Positions 32,525 to 43,497 of a DNA stretch of 64,000 nt are shown piece after piece; position 1 is the first letter of the stretch; each line of letters opens with the position of its first letter. Position numbers and translations under genes: made by a program. Origin of the DNA: Petunia secreta (lineage: Eukaryota > Streptophyta > Magnoliopsida > Solanales > Solanaceae); the NCBI GenBank assembly GCA_029990175.1, contig JARKIP010000022.1, positions 24,216,001 through 24,280,000 on the forward strand. The letters are read 5' to 3'. The notes under the pieces were generated by a model. It was given only the letters and a program-made list of their open reading frames with translations, was not told the origin of the DNA and made no database searches.

Positions 32525-35141
32525 TGTTACACCCCGTACGTCTAAATTGACGTATATCATTATAATATCATGTTAAGAATGATTTAAGTGAGTTTAAAGT
32601 AATAATATGACCATATATGATGTTTATATGTTGAATATAAAGTTTGGGAAAAATCAGATTTAAGTTGCGGAAAAACCGACTAAGGAATTGCCTTGTAACG
32701 GAGCTTTTTCAGCAATTAATTTCATGTGTTATATGAAGTCTTTTGGGGACATATCATATACCAAATTGAAGGTCTTGGAGTGTAGTTTCCGACACTTTTA
32801 ACGGTTTGCTCATATAACTTATAGAGAAAAAGATATGAGCGTCAGAAATCAGACCAGAAAAAGGGACATAAGCGCAAAAGAGGGCTAGAAATGAAATGTT
32901 TTTATTATAAAAGAGAAAAATCTCTCTCTCTCTCTCTCTCGACATTTTCCAGTAAAACCATGATATAAACAGAGCTTTTTCAGTTTGAATCCATTTTTTT
33001 ATGATTTTGAAGATAGAACATCAATTTTGACACGAAACGGAAGATGGATTGCGTCAAAACGCTCTACGCGATTAGGGTCACATTATGCTACCTTTAATTT
33101 CGTCTATAGTTTGAGTTTTAGAATTACTTCATAGCTAAGTGAAGTATCTAAATTCTATTTTATAGCTTGTTTAAGCTTTAGAAGGTGTGGAATTCAAAGG
33201 AAACGAAGTTTAGAAGCTAGAACCATCAAAGGTATGTACGGCTAAACCTTTCTTTTGGCAAGGCATGTATCTTTTAGATTTTGAAGCTTTTATTAGTTTT
33301 AAACTTAGTTTTTCTTGTGAGAAACTTGTATGCTACCAAGGAAACCTTGTATATACTTAATTTGGTACTAAAATCCAAGGTGAAAGACGTCCAAATCAGA
33401 GAGGCAAAACGTTTCAAAATCTGGAAAATCATTTTGAACTTTTGACACCTGTTAGTATATTGATCATACCTGCTTACACAAAATTGATATTAAGATGATT
33501 TAAGAATCTCCAGAATCCTAAGACATATATCTACAACTTTCATGAAGACCATGAGGTCTATAACTTTTATCTGCACCTTCAAAACTATGATGCAATACAG
33601 GACGCTGGTACTGTCTAGAAATTCTGTACATCCGTGGAATTGTTACGCCACTCTCATCTTGTTATCCAGTTAATTTGTTTATGTTATCAGTTTATCCGGG
33701 TATCCATTCCCGTGTATAGTATAGTGCTGGTTCTGTTTTGCGGATCATCCAGTTTCAGAGGAAACTCTGCCGAAATTTTTATAAAAGTCAAAGAGTTAGA
33801 CAAATTCTAAGTTTCAGGTTGTGTCTACAATTCCATCCAGAGTTTTCTTATCATTCCTTTGAGTCGATATATATTGTTGCCACATGTGTTATTCCTCCTA
33901 CATGCTTATGCTTATATTGTGATCGTGTTATGTGTGATTTGGAGTCCCCCATAGAGGCTGGACATTGGACACACAGTCCGGTCGCGTGTGATACTACCCG
34001 TCTGGGGGATACAGCCCCTCTGGTTCAGGCGGGAGTTGAAACACCTAGTGTGACCGGGTGTCATTCACACACTCTGACCTAGAGACTAGATATTACTGGC
34101 TGGGGGGATATAGCCCATAACACCCACCAGGTTTGTTATATACGCGTATATAGCCACAGTATGCACTGCATGATTATACATGAGGCTAGTTCCGATTTTC
34201 AGTTACCTGATTTGGGGGGATACAGCCCATAACACCAGACAGGTACTAGTTCCGGTTTTCAGTTACCTGATTTGGGGGGATACAGCCCATAACGCCAGAC
34301 AGGTACTAGTTCAGATGTTCAGTTACCTGATTTGGGGGGATATAGCCCATAACACCAGACAGGTACCAGTTCAGATAACAGTTCAGTTTTAGCGTCAGTA
34401 TCAGTTGACAGTTATCAGTTCTCAGTTATCAGCCACCAGTTCTTAGCGTCAGTATCAGTTGACAGTTATCAGTTCCAGTTTCTAGTAACCAGCTATCAGT
34501 CATATTACAGTTATTTATCAGTATAGTTCAGCTCAGTCTTCAGGTTCAGATTCAGCTAGACTTCAGCTTATATTCATATCATGTTTAGTACGTTCTTCAG
34601 ATTTCCAGCTATATTGCTATGCTCCAGCTCATGTTTACATATTTATATTCCAGCCTACAGTTTCATTCAGCTATGACATATTATATGCTCATGCCTTACA
34701 TACTTGGTACATATCGTACTCACGCCCTTTTCTAGGGCGCTGCGTTTCATGCCGCGCATGTGCAGATAGATCAATGCTTGGACCATGTTAGTAGGCCATC
34801 TATCAGCTACTGGAGTCACTCCGCTTACTCCCGGAGTTACTTATCTTTTGGTATGTGTACAGTCAGCCAGCTTGGGTATGGCGGGGCCTTATCTCGTCCT
34901 TTGTATAGTCAGTTCATCACTCTTTGAGGCCTATAGATAAGTCCCTGTGTGGTGCAGTCAGTATGTTATGTATGTCAGCTTATGTTAGCCTTGTCAGCTA
35001 TTTGCATTGCATACTCCTTATCAGCTAGGTTTATGCTTATTCTGTTTATCAGTTATAATGGTTAGCATATTATCAGTAGGATTAGTGATGATCGACACTT
35101 AGTGTTGGTCATCCGTCGCGGCCCTAAGTTGGGTCGTGACA
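32525..35141 (+). repeat. 5' LTR of TE-E
   Basis: 2,617 bp. It contains a (CT)n tract near 32919-32940, three 60-bp tandem units (34186-34365), and a region built from CAGTTATCAG-like words (about 34370-34560). Confidence 0.93.
34186..34365 (+). repeat. 60-bp tandem repeat, 3 copies, in TE-E 5' LTR
   Basis: Units 34186-34245, 34246-34305 and 34306-34365, each with GTTACCTGATTTGGGGGGAT and GCCCATAAC. The 60-bp period keeps a frame open, which explains a spurious 70-codon ORF. The same three units lie at 45157-45336 in the other LTR. Confidence 0.9.
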
Positions 35142-35145
35142 AAAG

Positions 35146-35157
35146 TGGTATCAGAGC
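35146..35157 (+). other. Primer binding site of TE-E (initiator Met-tRNA)
   Basis: TGGTATCAGAGC, four bases after the LTR end. Confidence 0.93.
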
Positions 35158-35346
35158 AGTTCAGTCCTAGGGTGTCTACAGGACGAGTCTAGTAGAGTCT
35201 TGTTTAAGAGTATGTTGCACGCCATACTTTTGAACAGGAGGCTACAAGGCACTTCAGGACAGTTGTCTTTCTTTCTTCTCTAGATCGTGCGATAGAGCCA
35301 TGATTATAGAATTCAGCCCTCTAACAATAGTAATTTCAGCAAAGCG

Positions 35347-36520
35347 ATGCCGCCAAAGAAACTACCAGCTGCCCAGAAGGGCAAGGTTATTGCCGGCCAG
35401 GGTATTAGTAGAGTGCCACCTAAGGTGGATGAGAGTGAGGAGTCCAGACCTGAGGCTCCATCCGAGGCCTCACAGATCCTATCAGTTCAGGGTGATATTA
35501 GAGGTACTGACTACTATACCTCCACCTTCTTAGCCTGATAGTCGGGGGCAGGAAATGAGGGATGCCATCAGATTATAAACTAGTGTTGTAGTTGCTCAGA
35601 CTAGACAACACAGTGCAGATGCCCAGGGAGGTGTTAGATCCAGGATCAATGATTTTATCAGGCTAGAGCCTACAGTCTTTACCGGATCCCGTACAGGACA
35701 AGACCCTCAGGATTTTCTATTGAGGATAGCTAGAGTATTTAGGGTTATGCACGTGTCAGACACAGAGTTAGTAGAGTTGGCTGCATTCAGATTGCATAAC
35801 CTAGCAGCATGGTGATACCAGACATGGGAGCTATGTAGACGGCCTGATGCTACTCCCTCGACTTGGAATGAATTCTTAGATACCTTCCTTTATCAGTATA
35901 TGCCTATAGAGACATAGGGAGCCCGTGCTAATCAGTTCCTGACCTTGAGACAGGGAAGTTTGAGTGTAGAAGAGTATAATTATTGCTTTAGTTCTTTAGC
36001 ATGGTTTGCCCCTATGGTGGTAGTGAGTATGGAGGATAGAATTCACAGGTATATAGTGGGACTAGCTCCACACCTAGTGAACGAGCGTATGAAAGTTGCT
36101 ATGCAGTCATGTATGAACATAACGTTCATGCATTTGCTTTGTTACTTGAGGAGAGGAAGCAGAAATAGAGAGCCGACAGGGATAAAGTGCTAGACAAGAG
36201 GGGCAGATTTTCTGGTTCGTTTGGAGAGACGTCTGGAGCGAGTAGATAGCAGAGTGTTAGACAACCACCAGCTAGTATACCTACATAGTCTCGTGGCTTT
36301 AGATCTGATAGACCTCCTCAGTCAAGATCTAGTCACACATCACTGACTTCAAGATTAAAGTGTCGTGGTACTTCTATACCGGCCAGTCAGACATATCCCA
36401 GATGTTCGAATTGTGGTAGACGCCACTTGGGTCCATGTCAGTTAGGAGTTGATACTTGTTATATTTGTCGCGAGGCAGCTATTTCATGAAAGGTTGCCCG
36501 CCTAGGGGTGGCAGTTGTAT
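35347..36520 (+). pseudogene. TE-E gag
   Basis: It starts MPPKKLPAAQKGK at 35347. After a frameshift, VFTGSRTGQDPQDFLLRIARVF and DTELVELAAFRLHNLAAW precede a stop. It then runs FLDTFLYQYMP, RQGSLSVEEYNYCFSSLAWFAP (from 35945) and RIHRYIVGLAPHL, the plant gypsy capsid. The zinc-knuckle region (about 36410-36480) reads CSNCGRRHLGPC then CYIC, and breaks before the final His/Cys. At least five lesions are present. Confidence 0.87.
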
Positions 36521-36589
36521 AGCCCAGCCAGCTAGATCACCAGTTGCTTGCTCAGCATCAGCACGCCATCAGGGGCATGTTCTTCAGGA

Positions 36590-37160
36590 TGGCACCTGTA
36601 TAACAGAAAGAATTTAAGGAGCAATTGAAGGATTTGTTAGATAAAGGCCTCATCAGACCCAGCATTTCCCCGTGGGGAGCCTCGATGTTATTTGTAAAAA
36701 AAAAAAAAAAAAAAGAAAGATGGCTCTCTACGCATGTGCATAGATTACAGACAGCTGAATAAAGTCATTATTAAGAATAAATACTCTCTGCCCAGGATTG
36801 ATGTCTAGTTTGACAAGCTCCAGGGTGCCAAGTGCTTCTCGAATATAGATTTGCGATCAGGCTACCATCAGGTTAGAGTTAGAAAATTTGATATACCTAA
36901 GACTGCATTCAGGACTAGGAATGGCCATTATGAGTTTTTAGTGATGTTGTTTGGACTCACTAATGCCTTTGCAGTATTTATGGATCTAATGGACAGCGTG
37001 TTCAGGCCTTATTTAGATTTATTTGTGATTATATTTATTGATGATATTCTCATCTATTCAAAGTCTGAATCAGAGCATCCGGAGCACCTACGCACAGTAT
37101 TGGGTACTCATCGGGACCAACAATTATATGCTAAGTTCTCAAAGTGTAAATTCTAGACAG
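36590..37160 (+). pseudogene. TE-E reverse transcriptase
   Basis: KEFKEQLKDLLDKGLIRPSISPWGA joins nearly directly to the gag remnant, so the protease has been deleted. A 19-base A run (36696-36714) replaces the usual short Lys codons after LFVKK and disrupts the frame. From 36851 RSGYHQVRVRKFDIPKTAF and FGLTNAFAVFMDLMDSVF lead to VIIFIDDILIYSKSESEH, with the polymerase Asp-Asp intact. Confidence 0.9.
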
Positions 37161-37980
37161 ATTCAGTGGCATTTCTTGGCCACATAGTTTCAGCAGAAAG
37201 AATTAAAATAGATGACCAGAAGATCTAGGCTGTGAAGAATTGGCCCATGCCTACGACGCCAACTGAAGTACGTAGTTTTCTGGGTTTTGCAGGTTATTAC
37301 AGAAAGTTTATAGAGGGTTTTTCCTCCATTGCAGTTTCACTGAACAAATTGACAAAGAAATCAGCTAAATTTGAGTGGTCTGATTCTTGCGAGCACAGCT
37401 TCCAAGAACTAAAGAACAGGTTGATAACAGCTCCAGTACTTACACTTCCAGAGGGATCTGAGGGCTATGTCATTTACTGTGATGCTTCTCGAATTGGTCT
37501 TCGTTGTGTTTGATGCAGCATGGAAGAGTAATTGCTTATGCTTCTAGGCAGCTGAAAAAGCACGATCAGAACTACCTCATCCATGATCTTGAGCTTTCAG
37601 CAGTCATTCATGCATTGAAGATTTGGAGACATTATTTTTACGGTGTTCATATTGATATTTATACGGATCACAAGAGCCTCCAGTACATATTTAAGCAAAA
37701 GGAGCTAATCCTATGATAGAGGCGGTGGCTAGAGTTGCTGAAGGACTATGACATGGACATTCTTTATCATCCGGGTAAAGCGAACGTTGTTGCTGATTCC
37801 CTTAGTCGCAAGCCTATGGGTAGTCTATCTTATTTACAACCAGAGAAAATAAAGTTAGCTCATACACTCTACCGATTGTCCAGCATGGATGTCAGATTAA
37901 TAGATTCAGAGGACGCAAGAGTTACAGTTCAGAACGCAACCACTACTTGCCTAGTGACATAAGTAAAGCAGCGCCAGTAT
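37160..37980 (+). pseudogene. TE-E RT connection and RNase H
   Basis: FLGFAGYYRKFIEGFSSIA and KRSAKFEWSD-like segments are followed by GYVIYCDASRIGLRCV. A frameshift follows, then QHGRVIAYASRQLKKHDQNYLIHDLELSAVIHALK, YTDHKSLQYIFKQKEL, a stop, and DILYHPGKANVVADSLSRK. Acidic residues are largely kept (CDAS, the DLE motif, YTDH), but three frame breaks make it inactive. Confidence 0.88.
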
Positions 37981-39018
37981 AAGGATCCAGTTCTAGTTCA
38001 ATACAGGCAGATAGCCAGAAGAAAAGCAAAAATTATTATATAGGTTACTAGTGACGGGGTTCTTATATATGAAGATAGACTTTGTGTTCCTGATGTTGCA
38101 GATTTATGTGGACAGATTATGACAGATGCACATTATTCCAGATACACTGTTCATCCTAATTCGACTAAGATTTACCATGATCTTAAGCAGATTTATTGTT
38201 GGGACGAAATGAAGCGTGGCATAGCAGAATTTGTGGCTCAGTGTGCTAACTGCCAGCAGGTTAAAGTCGAGCAAAAAAAAAAACCTAGTGGCTTGTTACA
38301 GGAAGTCGAGATTCCATCATAGAAATGGGAAGCAGTGAATATGGACTTCATTACAAGCTTTCCCCATATGCGGAGCAGATATGACTCTATTTGGGTTATA
38401 GTTGACAGGCTTACTAAATGAGCTCATTTCTTTTCTATTAGAACTACATATACAGCAGAGGATTATGCCAGACTTTATATCAGAGAGATAGTGCGCCTAC
38501 ATGGTATTCCAGTATTTATTATTTCAGACGGGGGCGCACCAGTTTACAGCTAATTTCTATAGATCGTTCCAGACAGGTTTAGGGACACATGTGTATCTGA
38601 GTACAGTATTTCATCCATAGACAGACAGACAGGCTGAGCGGACCATTCAGACATTAGAAAATATGCTTAGAGCTTACGTGTTAGATTTTAGAGGCAGCTG
38701 GAATGGTCACCTACTGTTGATAGAGTTTGCATATAATAATAGCTATCATTCTAGCATACAGATGGTGCCATATGAAGCTTTGTATGGGCACAAATGCAGG
38801 TTTTCTATATGATGATTCAAGGTTGGCGAGTCTCAACTGATAGGTCCAGACATAATCCAACAAGTAATTGATAAAGTCAAGTTGATCAGGGAAATATTAT
38901 TAGCAGTGCAGAGCAGACAGAAGTCCTATGCAGATAATCGACATTGAGATTTAGAATTTCATATTGGCGATTAGGTATTCCTGAAAGTATCACCTATGAA
39001 AGGCGTTATGATATTTGG
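37980..39018 (+). pseudogene. TE-E integrase, split by TE-F
   Basis: HHCC region: DAHYSRYTVHPNSTKIYHDL with CANCQQVK. Core: WEAVNMDFITSFPHM (first Asp), a frameshifted ISDGGA (second Asp), and a diverged AERTIQTLENML carrying Glu. EFAYNNSYHSSIQM and PYEALYGHKC complete the core. The C-terminal VFLKVSPMKGVM is cut at 39018 and resumes at 43051 as KKGKLSPRF. Confidence 0.88.
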
Positions 39019-42000
39019 TGTTGACACCCAATTTTGTCCCAGAATTTTAAAATTAATGTCTAATTATTTTATATAAAGTCTTTTAATGTAAGCTAATTGA
39101 TAATTTTATTCAAATTGATAATTTGGCATAAAGAACGCCAAAATTGCAATGCACCCTTTAAATCAAGCTATCTATACATTTCCTAAATTTCCTAATCCAT
39201 TCTAAAATAGGCCAAATGTGCAAACCTAGCCTTAATTTTAGTTTACCCCGCGCAACTCCTCAATTCCAATTTAATCTCGAAACAAGGCTAAATTCGTCCT
39301 CAGTATGTAAAATTGGCTTATTCACGCAACACCCATATATACATTACACACACCAAAATATCAGAAAATCCCAATTCTCAACCCTTTTCATTCCCTAACC
39401 CGTTTGCCCAAATCCCTCCCCGCTAACCCGTTTCCCTTTCGATTTCCCCCCAAAATCGAGCAACAATCCAAAACCCTTGGTCCCCACCCCTCTCCAGCTC
39501 ATCTTCTCCGTACAGAGGTACAAGAAAATCAATCTCAGGCGTCCATCGCATGCGCGATCGAGTTAGAACCATTGATTCGATTCAAACGGCTTCTTTTGTA
39601 TAGATAAGGCTTGGATTCGTACCACCTTTATGGGAAGAGACGAATCTAACCCTTATCTTGCAAAGAAAGGTCGAAATTGAAGGTTGATTTGGAGATTTCA
39701 AAGAGATTCGGAAGCCCTAGCATTTCAGGTATAAAACCTTGTTTTTCGTTCATTTTAGGAGAGGAAAAAAAAAAAAGGGAAAGGGGGTAACACTGAAACG
39801 GCAGCATTACATATAATTTTACTCTCTCAGTTTTAAAAGATAGAGATAGCATTTTCAGTTTCCGTTTAGATTCAAAATATCGCTTTTGGTTTTGAGTCGA
39901 CGACCTTGTTCGAGTCGTCGACATCGCTCGAGTCGCTTAGTCGAGTCGATTCTTTCAGACCCTCGCCTTTTTGTTCACTGCTTATAAAGAGGTAAATCCT
40001 AACTTTCTCGCATTTGCCTTCGCTTATGTTACATGCCTGATTTTTTTTATGCTGTTTAGGTAAAGTATGAAATAAAATGGGATCCTTGGTGTTCATGTAG
40101 CTAAAAGAGGAAATTGTTATGCATTTTGTTCCCTTGTAGTTAACTGGATTCCTCGTTAAATATTGGCCTTCATTGAAGTTTTCTGGCTCCCTGGTAGTTG
40201 AATAAAGTAGAGTTTGTTTCCTGACATGGATTCTGGTTCTTGTGAAGTTGTTTCTGGTTAATTAATGGAGATAGTGTAGGCTATGAGGATGTCTGGTGTT
40301 CTGGAGTTGCTGAAGGAGTTAGAGTGAGGCAGCTTATGTTTGGTTTCAGGGGTGTTGTGTTTGCGCAGATATTTAGAAGTGCCCTTGACAGTTTGTTGTT
40401 CCTGAAAGGGGAGTTCCAGTAGTGCTAAGTGTTTGGCAGAAGGAGTCATAGTCTCTCTGGTGGAGGAGAGGCTATTGTTTCAGGATCTGTATATTAGTGA
40501 GAAGTTAGGATGTGTTTATGAGGTGCTGTGAAAAGAAGAGGGAGTTCAGGCAGGTGGTTAGAGGCTGTTTTTGTTCCTGGTGGCTTTAAAATTAGTTCAG
40601 GTGACTGTATAAGGAGGTTCAGGCTCCAAAGAATGTGTCAAGCAGCAGCAGGGGTTGAATGCTTTTGTTTGTAAGGTGAGGGGCCTGTTCTGGAGGTCCG
40701 CAGGGGCTTTGATTATGTCATGGTGGTAGCTGGTGGTCTGTGAGGGGAGGGCAGGTTCTGCAATCAGTTCTTATAGTTTGTCAGGGGTGTAGTTAAGAGG
40801 GAGCCTGGTGAAGTGATTGGATGTAGTAGGGAATCTGTTCTGGCTTTATTTTTGCTGTAGGGATGTAAGATGTCTATTATGTTTATGTGGAGAAGTGGAG
40901 GTTCAGTTTTGGGGTCTGCTGTCTAGTGTTTGCATTAGACCCGAATATAGAATCTGCATAATTCTGGTTCTGTCAAGATGAAGTTTATGTCTTTATAGGG
41001 TTGCCCTGCAGATTTGCCTAGGAGAATGGCATCATATTAAGTCAAAAGTGTTACCTGGTGTTCTTTGTAAATGCTGTTATTATTTGAGTATGGTTAAAGA
41101 TGTGATCTTTATGACTTACCAATTAAAAATGAAGAAAATGCGATTAAAGTGATTTACTATCTTAATGGTTATCATATATGGATCTTGAATGAAACTAAAC
41201 TCCATGTTAGGCTGCACCATATAGTATATTGTACTCCGGTTTTGTTCTTTTTTTAGCTAAGGTTTAGATAGTCTCATTAGAACTCGATCATTTAGCTTAA
41301 CAAGATAACACTTATATGCCAGTTTGCTTGTACCTTTACTCCAGTCAAGCATGTCAAAATTTAATTTTAAGTTTCCTTTTCAAGAAAAGGAGCAGCCTGT
41401 TCAGAGTTTAGTCCCTTTAAAAATAAAAGTTCATTTTTATTTGGTGTAATCTCTGGATGTGTTAGAAAGCATGAAAAGTTCTATAATGTTTTCCATAGTT
41501 TATGTCTTTTAAAATGATAAAATCCTAGCTTGGCATGAGAAAGTTCACTAGGGGTTTATGGTTCAGTTTTAGATAATTTTTCTTGGCTAAATGTCAAATG
41601 CATGGAGCCTGTTTGTTTTCCTCTTATTACGAAGGTCATAAGATTAAGGCGTTAATTGGAATCTTCTTGCATATCTGCGTTATTGTATTCTTTGTTAAAA
41701 TGATTAGTAAAATGTTGTAAGATATTTCTCATTTCTCGTATTTAATTGTGTTATTAATGTCATATCTATTAATCTTTATCTCCTTTTTCTTTGCATAAAC
41801 AACTTTGGGACGAGTTGCTAAACTCACAAATGGGATGGCTTCATGCATTCAGAGTTATTTGATCCGCTCCGCATTTTCGGGACTTGATATCCCCGAAAAT
41901 GAAAAGAAAGAAAAAATGAAAATCGCAAAGTCCAAGGCTAAATTATGAGTTGCGCTTCCGGGTTCTTCTTTCTAAACTTCATCTTTCCCCGCTCCTTTAG

Positions 42001-43045
42001 AAAATGCATGTTGTATAGGATTTCTCTATAGACCGGATTAGTAGCCCGGTAGGATAGAAATGATATTTGAATTGTGAATAACTATTGTAAATCACTTAAA
42101 TTGTTTATGAATGCTTTGTATCATTTCTTTGCGAATCGCCAATTTATTTATGGATGTTTAGAATCATTTGTCAATTAATGAGTGCAAATAAAATTCGTTT
42201 AAAATCGTACCTTCGTCATAATTTGCATTTGAATTACTTATTTATTGATTATATTATTATTCAATTATTTATTTATTTAATCTAATTTATTTATTTAGTT
42301 AATTAATTAAATTTTAATCCTTTAGTTATTTACTTAATCTAATTTATTTAATTTTATTAATAATTTATTTAATCAATTAAATATTTATTCATTTATTCAT
42401 TTAATTAATCAGTTATTATTCATTCACTCCTTTATTTAATTAAAATTGGAAAGTATTCATTTATTTAATTAAATTATTTATTTATTTATTTATTTATCTA
42501 TTTATTCATTCAATTAATTAATTAATCCTTTATTATCATCCAATTATTTATCTAGTTTGTTTTATTTAATTATCTAACTTCATTTAACTTTTACGCCTTC
42601 TATTAATTAATCAATTGATCATTATTTCATTATCCATTTAATTAACCTTAAATTTGGTCATTTATCTGTATAAGTATCGGCATAATTAAAATCCTGTCTT
42701 ATTTATATTTATTCCTCTCATCTTTATTTAAAATTAATTTTATATACTCACTATCCTTAACAAATTCGTGAAAATCGCCGGATTAACCGCATTTAGCGGA
42801 TTTTCGAAAGTGCTCCCGCAAGGGACCTTCTTTCGGAAATAAAAGAACCACTTACCTAAGAATCTCTGATTTTAATTTAATTTCTTTTAAATAAAGAATA
42901 AATTGCACTCTTTAGTTAACTTAGGTTCCTAATAATCCTTAAATTAGGTGGCGACTCCAAAGAAAACCCTTTGGAGTCCCATTTTGTTGAAATATACCTG
43001 AAACCTATCTTTTCTTAAGAAAGGGTAATTTTTTGGGGTTCAACA
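39019..43045. mobile_element. TE-F, 4.0-kb probable solo LTR (Ogre/Tat-like)
   Basis: It begins TGTTGACACCCAATTTTGTC and ends GGGGTTCAACA, so it has TG...CA ends with short inverted TGTTGA/TCAACA. TTTGG duplications (39014-39018 and 43046-43050) lie on each side. No primer site, coding region or second LTR is seen. The opening and a late GGTGGCGACTCC phrase (about 42949) remind me of the very long LTRs of Ogre/Tat elements; that assignment is from memory. The short ORFs inside carry no domain. Confidence 0.75.
42240..42560. repeat. TTTA-rich tandem tract in TE-F
   Basis: A long run of TTATTTA/TTAATTAA words, almost pure A/T, likely slippage-driven. Confidence 0.7.
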
Positions 43046-43050
43046 TTTGG

Positions 43051-43497
43051 AAAGAAGGGAAAGTTTAGCCCTAGATTTATTAGTCCATATTAGATTATCA
43101 GGCGAGTTGGGCGTGTAGCCTACGAGTTAGACCTTCAAGCAGACCTTCAGGAGGTACATCCAGTATTCCATGTTTCCATGCTAAAAAAGATGTGTCAGAG
43201 ATCCTTCTAGAGTTGTACCAGTAGAGGATGTACAGATTACAGAACAGTTGACTAATAAGGAGGTGCCAGTTGCAATTTAAAGAGGCAGATTCGTCGAGTA
43301 AGGACGAAAGACATTCCTTTAGTTAAGATGCTATATCAACGCAATAATATAGAAGAAATAACTTGGGAAGCTGAAAATGACATGAGGGCCAAATATACAC
43401 ATCTCTTCATTACTTCGAGTATGTAACAGATCATTGCTTAATGCTTCTACATACTTCATTTAACATTCGAGGACGAATGTTCCTAACGGGGGAATAT
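43051..43497 (+). pseudogene. TE-E pol C-terminus and purine tract
   Basis: KKGKLSPRFISP, VGRVAYELDL, VHPVFHVSMLKK and RRVRTKDIPLVKMLY with EEITWEAENDM form the usual gypsy integrase tail. A regulatory-looking leader, TTCGAGGACGAATGTTCC, and the purine tract AACGGGGGAATAT abut the 3' LTR at 43498. Confidence 0.85.

Noticed and set aside
33738..34082. 114-codon ORF, with a 125-codon copy at 44707-45084
   Set aside because: Lies wholly inside the TE-E LTRs upstream of the 60-bp repeats; no recognisable domain and no coding region expected there.
34180..34392. 70-codon ORF, repeated at 45151-45363
   Set aside because: Product of the 60-bp LTR repeat.
39216..40449. Short ORFs with proline-rich or membrane-like peptides
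   Set aside because: Inside the probable solo LTR TE-F; none longer than 92 codons, no domain.
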